Shown: positions 1 to 11,653 of the stretch, piece after piece
Numbering within the stretch: position 1 is the first letter of the stretch
How the letters are laid out: each line of letters begins with the position of its first letter
Source of the DNA: Triglochin maritima
Taxonomy: Eukaryota; Streptophyta; Magnoliopsida; Alismatales; Juncaginaceae
DNA: 64,000 nt
Assembly (NCBI GenBank): GCA_963682175.1
Contig: OY821775.1
Location: 1,054,001-1,118,000 of the forward strand
Direction of reading: 5' to 3'
The notes under the pieces: generated by a model
Databases searched by the model: none
What the model was told of the DNA's origin: nothing
What the model saw: only the letters and a program-made list of their open reading frames with translations
Program-made: the position numbers and the translations under genes

Positions 1-1680
1 AAAAAGAAAGAATGTGATAGAGATGCTTCCTAGGGCACGCGAGACAAATAGATAGGCAAATCTCAACTCACTTTTTAATGACTTCTCTCCTCTTTGGGAC
101 TCAAACCATTAACTATTGTCTCTTTCAACCAATTAACTATTATCCCCTCAATCCCTAATCGATTTAAGTAGTTAAATCTTTATTTCGTGTTTGAGACTAA
201 ATCCGTATACATGATCTGCGTCGGTACGATCCCAATTTTAATCATAGCTCATCTAACATCAGAACTTTAATAACTAATAATAGAGCTTCAATTGATAATT
301 TAACTATTTAATTTAAACTATAGCTATAATAGCCTTCTAAAAGTCCGTTTCGGTGATTAATATACTTAATTCTTTGACCTATAGTACGATTGATCATGGG
401 TATCTTTGGGAACATTTTCTTATTTGGTTGGTTGGAAACTTGGGTTAATTAGTCCAATATAATTAACGTTTATCAAAAACTATTTCTAATTTGTCCGTCC
501 TGCCAAAAGATACAAAAGTTAATGTGTACTAACATCTTTTAATAGTTTGACGGTCCATATGTGAAGTCATTTTCAGATTCACCGATTACACTTTTGAGAT
601 AAGTATAATGTATAATACATTTTCAAATAAGACACACATAAGATAACCACCTGAAATAATGAAGATTGACCACGAATCGAGCGGTCCTAATCAACTCGTG
701 CTAACAACCTTGAATGCCATCACCAAATCACCAGTCATCTCAAAATAATCAACTCTAATCATTCGGCCGTCGTGAAGTATAAATCCTTTTTCAGCAGAAA
801 CACGTGCAAAACATGTGACACTTGCAGATCCTGTCGCTCTCTCTTATCCGTACGATCTCCCAACGAAGCAATCCCATCCGTTGATGATAAGTCACGTGTC
901 AAATGACATAAATGCCCCTCACATTGACGTTGGATTTGCACGTGAAGGAGGTGGGCAATGATGATGGGTGGCTGTTGTATTAGACTGTGGACAATTGCAT
1001 TGGGGTCTAAATATTGTGAAGTATTACTATGCGGTCCAATTAGACATTTATGGAGAGGCAAAACGTGGTGAGCTTTTGTGGTGGTGAAATGCTAAAAAGT
1101 TGGGTCCTTTTACGTAAAATTGCACAGTGTTGGGGACTGCAACTTTGCTTAGGAGGAGCATCTGAGCTGTACATGTATTTCCACCACTGGTCAAAAAACT
1201 TAGGAATGAGATCCAGACTCCTTTGTTCTGCTGTTCAGTGGAGTAACCTTGGCTTAACATTTCCTTGTGCAAAAATATAAAGGGTGTTTTCTTGTATTTT
1301 TATTTATTTTTACAACTAAATTATTTTTCTGTCGATGAACTTTAATATTGAGAAATAGCATTGAATAATATCCAAAATTCAAGGCATGTGTCAAATTACT
1401 TATTGTTTGAGTTGACTTCTACTCACATGAAGAATCCATCATAGGAATTGCTTACATTAGCCTTCTAGTTAAGCATTTAGTTTTTTAAGACAAATTCAAT
1501 GTTCAAATTTATTTTTTCTAGAAAATAAATGATGGTAGACTTCATCTATCTTTTGCTAATGCGTGTGAGGATTGAGGCAGTAATTATTATTGAGTCCTTA
1601 TCATCCCCAAAGAAAAAATTACCAAAAAGAAGAAAAAAGTATATGGAAGTTTTAAGTAAAATTCCACAAACAGCCGTCAC
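1..1680. other. Intergenic DNA upstream of the STICHEL-like gene
   Basis: AT-rich sequence with no coding region I can support; the open frames here are short and resemble nothing known. Three CACGTG hexamers lie at 801-806, 893-898 and 939-944 and are listed separately. The last part may be the distal promoter of the gene that starts at 3,618. Confidence 0.5.
801..944. promoter_or_regulatory. Cluster of three G-box (CACGTG) motifs
   Basis: CACGTG occurs at 801-806, 893-898 and 939-944, three copies in 144 bp of otherwise AT-rich DNA. This hexamer is the core bound by plant bZIP and bHLH factors, including ABA- and light-response regulators. The cluster lies about 2.7 kb upstream of the STICHEL-like start codon, so its target gene is uncertain. 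Function is inferred from the motif only. Confidence 0.3.
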
Positions 1681-3617
1681 TTCCTACAATCACAGGAGAG
1701 AGAAGAGGAGAGAAAAAAACAGAGCGAGGCGGTGTTGTCTCTAACACACACACACACACAAACACAACACCATCAGTGTTGGTTGGATTCGAACTTGGCT
1801 TGGCTGGTCGAAACGACGTCCTTTTGTTCTCCTCATCCTTGTTAGATAACATACAAGTGGAGATTCCGGTTAGTGCAGTTCCCACGACTCTTTTTTTTAT
1901 TTTTTTATTTGAAGTTTGGATCTCGAGACCCTTTCTCTAAACCCTTTTTGTCCTCTGGGTTTTTGGTAATTCCCAGAATTGTGGTTTTTGTTGAATTCGT
2001 GAAGAAAGTTGGGTTCTTTATGCATTTTGTTGTGGATAGCTCTTGGGTTTGTGAGCGTTGTTTTGATTTATTTTCCTCTTTTTTTGGGTTTTTGGGTAGA
2101 ATAAAGATGAGTTTTCTTCTTCTTCTTTTGGTAATTGCTAAGAAAATGCAAATTCTCTGGGAAAAAAACTTCTTTTTGCGTGGAATTTGTAGGGAAAAGC
2201 TAGGTTTTGTTCTGCATGTGGTTGTGGAAAGTTACTGGTTTTGATTTAGTATTGGCTTAATTTTTGTTGTTTTGGGGAAGAGAAGTTGTGGTTGAGGACT
2301 TGAAGTTGAGTTCTAGGGTTTTTGGATCTCATAAATTCTTTATCTCATTTTTCGGGTTATGTAAGAAATGCATTATTTTATGGAATTTGATTTTATTCTC
2401 GATTTGGGATTTTTCTGCAACTTTGTCTGGAAAATTTCTGGGTTTATATATAATGTAGTGTATTTTAGATTGTATTTTCTTCTCCTGTTTTTGGCAAGCA
2501 TAAGTTGAGATATGTGGTCGTGGAAAGAGCTGAAATTCACTTGATTTGGATCTGAAACTGTCTTTTTGATGTTTGTTTGTGTGGTTGTAATGATAGAGCA
2601 GTTGAACTGTATTATATTTCTAGAGAAGTTCTATTCTACCTTTTTGTGGTAAAATTGTCACCTTTGTTTTGTGTGTTTTTAGGTTATTTCCATATGATTC
2701 TTGTAAGAGATGTTGATGCTTTAGGGGTTTGATGACATTTACTATTTTCACATGGCTTTGATTTGTTTGGTATTTGGGGTAATTGTGATGGCAGGATAGG
2801 AAACGTTTCTTTGTTGGGAAGTTGCATGTTTTATTTTGCTCATCGTAGTCCGGCGAGTTGGACTGGTTTTTTTTCTTTTCTTTGAATGCATTTTCTTCTT
2901 ATCTTTCAGCTTCTTCCTCTCTGTTCCTGTAGTTTCATTGTGTTTAAGCTTCAAGCTGAAAACTTTGTCTGGTTTGGACACCATCATAGTTCTCTGCTGG
3001 TTTAGTTATATTCGACACCTTCTGGCATGTATAGATTTTCTCTATGGTCTGGCTTTTATTCCTCTCCCATCTCAAAAAAACTCTCATTTTTGCTCATAGG
3101 ACGAGTACTTGTAGATTTTTGAATGGATAGAAGTGAATTTTGAAGAAGAAAATGTTCTCTTATTTTGTGGTATGTTTGCCAGCCATCTGTCTATGCTTCT
3201 TTTCTAACTATTTGTTTGCCCTTCATCTTCTAAGATCCAAAGCATGATCATCCTCTCTTGAAAGTCCTTTTTATTTTTTATTTTTTAAAAACTACAGCCA
3301 TTTTGTTGAGTGAACACTAATTTTGAGGTGCTGGGGGTAATGTTGATGTTGATGAACACTAATAATTTCGTTTATTGTGTGCCCTTTAATTGTTGTGTTG
3401 GCAGCAGGTTTCAATTCAGTCTAGAGGATGTTCTAATTTGAGAAAACGGGAATTTGAATAATTTAGGAACCACTCACTGTTAGCAGTTGTTTGGATATGG
3501 ACTGATGAGCATACTGTGATGCATCAACGGTCTCTAGCTAAGATATCATCAGTTTTTTTGTTTGTTTTGGACTTCTACTCTGTGAAGATGGAGTATGTAG
3601 TCAACTAGATTATGATC
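1680..3617 (+). other. Probable 5' leader and leader intron(s) of the STICHEL-like gene
   Basis: T-rich, intron-like sequence between a purine-rich stretch near 1,690 and the start codon at 3,618. A plausible acceptor lies near 3,408 (GGCAGCAG before GTTTCAATT). Long TTTTG/TTTGG-rich stretches and absence of conserved coding suggest one or more introns within the untranslated leader. The transcription start cannot be placed from sequence alone. Confidence 0.35.
1746..1762. repeat. Short (CA)n microsatellite
   Basis: A run of CA dinucleotides directly follows a purine-rich stretch, probably in or near the untranslated leader of the STICHEL-like gene. This kind of tract is common in plant 5' leaders. 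Confidence 0.5.
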
Positions 3618-6600
3618 ATGACTAGACCAATAATACATGGAAGTTTTGTCAAGGAGGATGGCAGTTCGATCAGCGATCATCTAAGGAACCATGTGCATTT
3701 GACGAACTGCATACACCTTAAAAACCACATGCACCGTCACAGCCCGATTTTAGCGGAGAGGTCCCTCACTAGGGACCTACTCGTCCTTCAGCGATCGAGG
3801 TCCCTCCGAGATCCATCGACCAGTCCTCCCTCTTGGCAAACTCCTTCAATTGTCGACGCTTTTGCTAGAAAGCATCACCATCATGGCGTGCCGCTTGGAG
3901 GGAGGAGATCAGTTGGGAGTGAACACCAGAGAGAAAGCACAAGACTGTCGACAACCTCACCATGGCTCCCCAATGCCAAAGTTTCTTCTATAGACATCAG
4001 CGCTGACAAGGCTGCAAGGAAGGAAGGAGAGTCGAGTAGAAAAGGTGGCAAAAGTAATCTTTCAGTAGTTGGAGGTGAAAAGTCCCAAACAAGTCTGGTT
4101 TCCGGAGACGCCGATAAGCACCCCCGGAACTTCCACCATAATAGATTTGCTAGACAATTATTGATCCCTGAGGCACCACGAGCCAATCGTGACCAAGCCT
4201 TTAACTCGAACATAGTCAAGAGACGCAAGTTCAAGGGTGCAAGGAGGGCGCAAGGTCCGAGTTATTCAAGAGACACTAAAGTCCACAATGACTTATCTTT
4301 TGCTCCGAATTCGTTATCGCAAGGTTCATTGCGCCAAAGTTATCGTTTGGGACGAGAAGAGGATGCGGAATTGGAACCTACTCGGGTTCCCAAACATGTT
4401 TGTGGAATTCCTTGGAACTGGTCCAGGCTTCATCACAGAGGGAAAACATTTCTAGACAAGGCTGGGCGAAGTTTGTCGTGTGGGCTCTCTGATCCAAGAA
4501 TGAGAAAGGGTGAACTCCACATTCCGCATAACCAAAGAGACAATTCAGATGCACCAATCGCAGCTGATCATTCGCACTCATCCACAAATTCAGACTCTGA
4601 TGTGCTTCCTTTGTTGAACGACGATGCTTGTGAATCTCAAGAAAGTGCCGAAAATCCGTATTTAACTCGTGACTATTCAGGAGAACTTGGAATTTTCGCT
4701 AGCCGTAATGAGCAGGATTCCGATATTTCTTCCGACTTAAGATCAGATAATCGTAGAACCAGTGAGCATCACAACGGGAGGCACCAAACGCTAACCCAGA
4801 AATACATGCCGAAAACCTTCAAAGATCTTGTGGGGCAGAACTTGGTGGTGCGGGCTCTATCGAATGCCGTAACGAGGAAAAGAGTAGGATTAGTATATGT
4901 GTTCTATGGCCCTCAAGGCACGGGAAAAAGCTCATGTGCACGAGTATTTGCCAGAGCTCTTAATTGTCAATCCCACGAGCATATCAAACCTTGTGGTGTT
5001 TGTGCTTCCTGTGTATCACACAATTTGGGCAAGAGTCGGAATACGCTGGAAGTCAGTAACGTTTCCAACTTCGACTTCGAAAGAATAGCAAATGTTTTCG
5101 AGAAAACAATTTTTTCTTCATCTTCACAATTCAGTGTGTTCGTCATCGATGACTGTGATGCTTTGCCTGCCGATTCATGGACTTCCATTTCCAAGCTCAT
5201 TGATCGAGCACCCCGGCATGTTGTTTTTGTCCTTGTCAGTACAGGTCTCGATCATTTGCCTCATATAATCACGTCTAGGTGCCCAAAGTTCTTTTTCCCA
5301 AAATTGAAAGACACTGACATCGTCCATGCGTTGCAACGCATTGCATCCAGTGAACGCCTAGAAGTTGATATGGATGCACTGAAACTTATAGCATCAAGAT
5401 CAGATGGTTCGTTGCGGGATGCTGAGATGTCGCTGGATCAATTGAGTTTGCTTGGACAGAGGATATCGCTTCATCTAGTGCAGGAATTCGTAAGTTGATA
5501 TTCATCTATGTTTTGTCTTAATTAATTAGTTGCAAATGAACCAGTGGAGGAGTATGATTTTCTACTAGTTGTGAAGTCTCATTTGGTAAAATCTGCTTGG
5601 ATATAAATTCCTAACTTTGCTCTTCGTACCAATCATAATGTTTTTTTGTGACTCCTGCCCTTGCTCAGGTCGGTCTAGTCTCCAATGAAAAATTGGTCGA
5701 TCTACTTGATTTAGCATTATCAGCTGACACTGTCAACACTGTGAAGTGTTTACGGGAAATCACAGAAGCCGGAGTCGAACCATTAGCGCTAATGTCACAG
5801 CTAGCAACTATAATAACTGATATTCTTGCTGGGAGTTGTGTGTTCACGAGAGAGAAACGGAGAAAGTTCTTTCGCAGGCCAACATGTAAGTGAACATTCA
5901 ACAAGTGTATGTCTTGCTCCAATTTAATTTTGATTTTAGAAGAAGGGGATTCGAGTTCTGGGTACGGTAAAATATTAATTTCGCTGGTATATTACTTTTG
6001 CAAACATATAAATCTACTTGTACTACATTGATCCAGTATCCAAGGATGAAATGGAAAATTTGCGCCAGGCCTTGAAAACACTATCAGAGTCAGAGAAACA
6101 GCTGAGGATGTCGAACGACAAAATAACGTGGCTTACAGCAGCACTTCTTCAACTAGCTCCGGATCAGCAGTATATGATGCCGAATTCCTCGGTTGACACA
6201 AGCTTTACTCACAGCCCCATGCCAGTAAATTATGCTACTGAAAGAGCAACAGCGAGTAACGGCAGCAAACAGGAAAGCATACCGAACAATGGGAGGGCTT
6301 TTGCTAAAGATTCTAAAAACAGTCTTCATGAGAGCAACAAGACAAAGTCAGGGACCTCTATCCAGGCGCATCGGAGCAACTCAAGGAAGGATTATATTGA
6401 TTCAGAGAAAATATGGCAAGCAGTGATTGAGCAGATCCAAATAAATGCTCTGAAGCATTTCATGCATCAAGAAGGAAAGCTTGTATCCGTAAGCTTTGGT
6501 GCTGGTAAGCTCTTAAATGCAAACCTAGCTTCTTGCATGTCTTGTAACTCGTAATTTAGATGTTTTAGTAAACATCGAATATCATGTTCCAAATCATTTG

Positions 6601-8057
6601 TTCACTTTTTTTATCAAGTATAGAATTACCGTCTCATTTGATTTCATAATTGATAGTGTTGATCATCTGATGGCGAAAATAGCATTGGCTAAATAATCAA
6701 CTTCTTCTCGTATATATCTAGTGAAAACTTAGATGCATATCAACTACGTACAAGAGAATCATCACAGTTGCTCAGAACTTCGCTTCAATACATAGTGTTT
6801 TGGATGTTATCCTGATAAAATATTTTCATGCAACAGCTCCTACCGTCCAATTAATATTCAGTTCGCGTACGAGCAAATCCAAAGCCGAAAAGTTCCGGGA
6901 GCATATCTTACAAGCCTTCGAATCTGTCCTGTGCACTGGTGTAACCCTTGAAATGAGATGTGGTTCCAGGAAAGATTCAAGTTCAGAAGCAAAATTTCAA
7001 CAAGAAGTCGGTTCGAGTGAAATAGTCGAAATGGAAGCTAAAACCCAGCAAAAAGGCAGTGACATGCAGCTCGGAGAAAATCAAGAAGACGGTTCTTGTT
7101 CTCATAATAATGAATCTACCTTAGCATCTAATAAGTCCCAGAAAAGGGATAACGGACAACAATCTCAAAATCAAAGCCTAGTGAAGGGTAAAGTCTCGCT
7201 CGCTCATGTAATTCAACAAGCAGAAGGATGTTCGCAAAGAAGTGGATGGTCTAAACAGAAAGCAATATCAATTGCTGAAAAGCTTGAACAGGAGAATCTG
7301 TAAGTTTCTTTCTTCTTCAGCTTCAAATTTGATTTCGATCCACTTAGAATTTGTAAAATAACATGATTAATACTATTAATTTGACAGTTATACTTTCTGA
7401 ACTTCTACCCTCAGTTTCAGTACACCTACACCGCTTTGGTAGTAATTAAGCTTTTACGAGCTGTATGACATATACATCAAATGAATGATAACAAACTACC
7501 ACAATTTGTAGTTTATGGTATTATGATTTATTATTATTATAAACTTAACATGCAACTGCAGTATATTCAACGTATGATGTCATGCATGGTCATATGTTAT
7601 TCTCTTCTTTTATCAATGTTTGGTGCACTTTGATCACGTGATACTTACTATATAATTTCCGTACTTAATGCAGGAGATTAGAACCCAGATCGAGAAGCCT
7701 TCTCTGCTGGAAAGCGTCTAGATATACTCGTAGAAAGGTACTAACTAGCTCAAAATTTTAATCTTAAAATTTTACATGAATTTCACATCCTATACACATA
7801 CATGTACTAGCTCAAGATCATCATTTATGTATGTTGAAACTAAAAAATCGGAGTTGTGGTTGGTTGTCTTGAGTTTTGGGATAGCAAAAGCACAACAAGT
7901 TTGTGAAACAACATGAATAGTTGAAATGTGACATTCACTTTCTGTGTGTTTTTCCCTTTCACAGCTGCTACATTTAAGAATGAGAACAAAGAGATCCAAC
8001 TGTCTACTGAAACTGATGGCATGTGGAAGGTGTCAATGCACCAAAACCCAAAGGTAG
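3618..8057 (+). CDS. STICHEL-like protein (DNA polymerase III gamma/tau-like AAA+ domain)
   Basis: Six exons: 3618-5489, 5669-5885, 6037-6504, 6837-7299, 7674-7737, 7965-8057. All junctions are GT-AG and in phase, giving 1,058 aa. I chose ATG 3618 over 3612 because family members start Met-Thr-Arg. The N-terminal part is low-complexity with the conserved 'SDHLRNHVHLTNCIHLKNH' block. The AAA+ domain (about 395-620) shows Walker A GPQGTGKSS at about 431, a CGVCASC zinc-like motif after it, and Walker B FVIDDCD at about 508. The second half has the conserved 'VGLVSNEKLVDLLDLALSAD' region and a coiled helix. The last exon gives the family's basic Cys-containing tail. Arabidopsis STICHEL controls trichome branching; the relatives are less studied, and the plant proteins are not thought to act as a replicative clamp loader. 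No lesion seen. Confidence 0.9.
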
Positions 8058-8096
8058 TAGTAGTAGTTATTGATTCATTCTTATATTCAAAACTCA

Positions 8097-8330
8097 CATT
8101 GTACAAGTCATATTTCCCATGGAAAACGTGCACTGGAGTGGTGGTATCAAATAGATGGTAGATTAGAAATATTTATGCATTCTCAGATCACTAAATCTAC
8201 ATTTCACTTCATGTAAAAAAAGTTTTGTCAATAAATTTCCTTTATTGGAAGCAAATAAGGGCTTCATGATGTCTGCATGTTTGTTCTTCCGAATGTAGCA
8301 GTATGATTTTTCATTTATAATGAAGCTAAG
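8097..8330. repeat. Relic of the cysteine-rich-peptide tandem unit (5' part)
   Basis: This segment, directly after the STICHEL-like stop codon, matches 38,762-38,940 and the start of the units at 26,630-26,730. Shared blocks include 'GATCACTAAATCT', 'CATTTCACTTC', 'TTGTCAATAAA' and 'TTGGAAGCAA-TAAGGGCTT'. No peptide-coding exon follows. It is an old, decayed copy of the repeat unit that carries the peptide genes further right. Confidence 0.6.
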
Positions 8331-9465
8331 AAAAAGAAAAACTTACAATGCTAAATTGAGGGTGTCCATGAGTTAGCTTAGGGCTTGATCAGATATTCTT
8401 CCATAATGAATGAAACACTGTTGTAAGATTTTATCAACTTGTGTACATTGGAGCTGCCATGTGTGTGTTGGCGATTACTCTGGTTTTTATTCTGATGCAA
8501 CTTATTTTGATTTTGTCTCCTCCCAAGAATTCCTCGGTCAATGTCAAATTTTGCATAGATCCTTAGAGCATGCACAACCATGACCTAAGTCATATACATT
8601 CTCTCTTACTGTGCTACGATATCATGACCCAACATCATCATTCTCCTTCACCATTCACCCCTTAACCAAGACCTAGGCCATATCTTTTTTTCTCTGCACA
8701 TCATTAATTTTCTTCTCAACTTTTATTATATTCCAAAATCATTTATATTTACCAAAAATATTAATAATCTATTTATTTTCAATTACTTTATTTATTTAAC
8801 CATCAATTATTACAAAATATTAAATACCATTAATATTAAGAAAGCAAATATTGCATTATTTTTAGCAAACATACGCTTACATTAAAGGAGACGACAAACC
8901 AAATACAAGTCATAAACCAAATAATACACGACATAATTCAAATATTACACGACATAAAACACAATTAAGCGTCGCTTCCGCCGAATCTCCAATAGATGTT
9001 CTCGATCAAGTCTGTCCTCAGCGCGAGATGCTGAGTTTTATTACGAACGTGGTCTCTGTTGTTCATGTAAGCATTAATATCCAGAACCCGTGCAGTGGAG
9101 TAAGGCGTTAGTCTTGGACCCGATATGTTGCGATCCTGCTCAGTTGTATCGTAAATCATGGAATAAGATTCACACTCATCCTCCACGATCATGTTGTGCA
9201 TTATAATGCACACCAATGATTATTTTGTTTAGGAGGTCAACATTTCACGCAAAAGATGACCTCCTTAGGACTGCCCATCGTGTTTGCAACACTCCAAACA
9301 TGCGTTATACATCTTTACGCACTGCCTCCTGGTGTCGTGCAAATATGTTATCCTTGGGAGTTTGTGGAAACGGGATGAACCTCATGAATGTTGCGCACTG
9401 CGGGTAAATATCATATGTAAGATAATATCCATATCATATTGACGATCATTCACCTTGTACTGGAC

Positions 9466-9494
<29 letters not shown>
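9466..9494. repeat. 29-nt poly-G tract
   Basis: An uninterrupted run of 29 G lies inside the transposase pseudogene, where it would encode a poly-proline run on the minus strand at a point where the family has no such run. It may be a real expansion or an assembly artefact. A similar 39-nt run is at 63,186. Confidence 0.95.
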
Positions 9495-9498
<4 letters not shown>

Positions 9499-9775
9499 TC
9501 CTTCAAAACGTTATTAAAAAGGGGAGATCGTTGAAATACGTTGAGGTCGTTACTTGAGCCGGAAATATCGAAAAATGTATGTCATATCCAGAGGTCGTAT
9601 GACGCTACAACTTCTAACACAATTGTTGTCTTGTCGCTTCGGCCTTGATATTGTCCTTTCCAAGCTGCTGTGCAAATTTCCACTTACAGTGCATACAATC
9701 GATGCTCCCCATCATGCCCGGAAAGCCACGTTGCACACCAGCGTGAAGTAGTCTTGTCATGTCTTCTGTTGTGGG

Positions 9776-10043
9776 TAGGGGTGAGCATCCGTCCGGACCC
9801 AGACCGGACCCAGATTCTCTCCGGGGTCCGGACCGATGACCGGACCGGACCGGTCAGGTTCGGTCTGGACCGAACCCGGACCGATCGGTCCGGTCCAAAA
9901 ACCCGGACCGGACCGAACTTTTGTGGGGATTTTTGGGTTTTGGTCCGGAACCAGACCGGACCGGACCGAAACCCGAATCACTCCGGTGGTCCGGACCGAA
10001 ACCCGGACCGAACCCGGACCGGACCGGAAGTTGCTCTCCCCTA
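9776..10043. mobile_element. hAT-type MITE rich in GGTCCGGACC motifs (copy 1)
   Basis: The element begins TAGGGGTGAGCA and ends with its approximate inverse (TGCTCTCCCCTA). The interior is a degenerate array of CCGGACC/GGTCCGG motifs. Flanking 8-mers GTTGTGGG (9768-9775) and GTTGTGCT (10044-10051) match at six of eight positions, consistent with the 8-bp duplication of hAT elements. Removing the element and one flank joins the Harbinger transposase frame cleanly on both sides, which independently fixes the insertion site. Confidence 0.75.
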
Positions 10044-10715
10044 GTTGTGCTTGTGGGTGTTCTCAGGTATTCAGCACCGAAGTTGACTATCACTCCTACT
10101 ACGAACTTCTGGAGAACCATCTTTGTCGTCACCGCACTTAGTCGTAGATACTCGTCAACGTTATCACTTGTAACGCCGTAGGCTAACATTCACAGAGCTA
10201 CAATGATTTTTTGGAGTCCCGATATACCCATTCGACCAACAGCATCCGACCTTCGTTGGAAGAACGTGTCGAAAGTCTCAATGACACCTAATAAACGCAG
10301 AAATACATGCTTCATCATTCTGAATCTTCTGAAAATATAATTAACTTCAAACCATATTGGGGAAACTAATAAATTGGATAACCTGTTTACGAAGCTAAGC
10401 TAAATCAGAGAAGTTGGTGTATATAAGTATAATTTCCGTACTTTAATTATACAATTATCAAAATATAATAAATCATAACCCTAATTATTATCAAAATATA
10501 AACTAAAACTACTTAAATCCTAACTATTTATCAAAATATAAACCCTTAAATATTAAATCAAATAACAAAAATAAAACAAAAACAAAACAAAATAAAATCC
10601 GGACGAATCGGACACAACCCAATCGTCGCTGGACGACCCGGTCCGAGTGCGTTAAGACGGGGTCGTCCCTGGTTGTGGGGTGGGGGACAACCCATTAACC
10701 ATGCTCTTAAGGACC

Positions 10716-10870
10716 TAATTGGTAGCAAATGCAAAATTCTATATTGTCAGCATCATTAGTAACTTAAACATTTTCTTACGCATGCACAGATTTGCAAAAG
10801 AATAGACATCATTCATTAAACAAAGTTGCAAAACAATAGACAACATCTGCGATGACTTTTAAGAGAATTT
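10716..10870. repeat. Relic of the cysteine-rich-peptide tandem unit (region upstream of the gene)
   Basis: The sequence resembles 27,763-27,880, the segment just upstream of the peptide gene: 'TTGTCAGCATC-TTAGTAA', 'AGATTTG--AAA-TAGACA' and 'ATTAAACAAA' appear in the same order. No TATA box or coding exon follows. With 8,097-8,330 it brackets the Harbinger insertion. Confidence 0.5.
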
Positions 10871-11644
10871 GCAACTTTGTTTAAATGAACCTTTGTGGTG
10901 GCTAACACTTTTAAAGAAATGAACAATAGTCCTAGAACAAAGCAATGAACTTAATTATGGATTCGAAGTCATAACATTTGCAAAAAATGTTACATGTAAT
11001 TGATAAGCTAGTTGTAACAATTTTTTCAATTGAACCTAGCATTGTCGATTGAATAATTACTTTTAATTTTGAAATGGTAAAGTTTAAGTATAGTTATTTT
11101 AGGATTTTTACAAATAAAAAAATTAGAAAAATATAAAGATAGAAAACTTATTTGACAATATATGAGGAAAAAATCACATGTGATACCGTTTTCATTAACA
11201 AAAAACAACATATCACAGAAAATAACATACCACAGAAAATGGGAAAAAACTTTTACATGTCACAAATTAATAGTCAACATCGATCAAGACAAATTCATAA
11301 CTAATTATGTCATTATTACCACAAATATATTAACACATACGGTCAAGCACTTCCATAAAAGACCAAAAAACCAAAAAAACCAAAAATAGAAAATATATAT
11401 TATAATACATAATTTGTACGAGTAACCCTGAACCCTAAACAGTTTGAATTTCATGAATATTAAAGGATTCGAATTAGATGTGATTGGATACTGGTTAATT
11501 GAATTTTAAGATATAATTAAATCTCAATGGGATCCTAACCAGAGTGAATTGATCCTAAAACCTTGATGGATTTTGATTAGATCTTAATAGATCTAGATGG
11601 ATTATAATTGATTAGGGAGTTCATTTTACATGCAACAAATCTAA
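10871..11644. other. AT-rich intergenic DNA, no feature recognised
   Basis: No coding region, tRNA or clear repeat boundary is visible. Runs such as TTGATTAGATCTTAATAGATC suggest decayed repeat sequence but nothing that I can classify. Confidence 0.4.
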
Positions 11645-11653
11645 TCCTATTCT

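Larger units (their letters stand above)
8965..10330 (-). pseudogene. PIF/Harbinger (HARBI1/ALP1-like) transposase pseudogene
   Basis: Reading from high to low coordinates, the family blocks appear in order: a 'FQRRSDAVGRMGISGLQK' region near 10,280, 'MLAYGVTSDNVDEYLRL' near 10,150, 'RGFPGMMGSIDCMHCKWK' (the catalytic Asp block of the DDE nuclease) near 9,700, 'KDV-RMFGVLQTRWAVLR' near 9,290 and 'IIMHNMIVEDE' near 9,195, ending at 8,965. Several stop codons and at least one frameshift lie between them, and a hAT MITE splits the gene at 9,776-10,043. It cannot make an active nuclease. Plant ALP1-like host proteins derive from the same family, but the flanking TIRs show that this copy belongs to a transposon. 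Confidence 0.85.
8566..10706 (-). mobile_element. PIF/Harbinger DNA transposon, decayed
   Basis: The termini are inverted: the left end starts GAGCATGCACAACCATG and the right end reads GAGCATGGTTAATGGG on the opposite strand. The element is flanked by TTA on both sides (8563-8565 and 10707-10709), the 3-bp duplication typical of PIF/Harbinger. It contains a transposase pseudogene on the minus strand, a hAT MITE inserted in that gene, and a 29-nt poly-G tract. It sits between two relics of the peptide-gene unit, so it probably inserted into an old copy of that unit. Confidence 0.85.

Noticed and set aside
1873..2244. Hydrophobic open frames in the leader region of the STICHEL-like gene
   Set aside because: T-rich intron-like DNA translates to Phe/Leu-rich text by composition alone. 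No conserved domain or start context.
9854..10189. Gly/Pro/Asp/Arg repeat proteins in several frames over 9,780-10,040 and 16,260-16,560
   Set aside because: They are translations of the GGTCCGG repeats inside MITEs, open on many frames because of the motif. Not genes.
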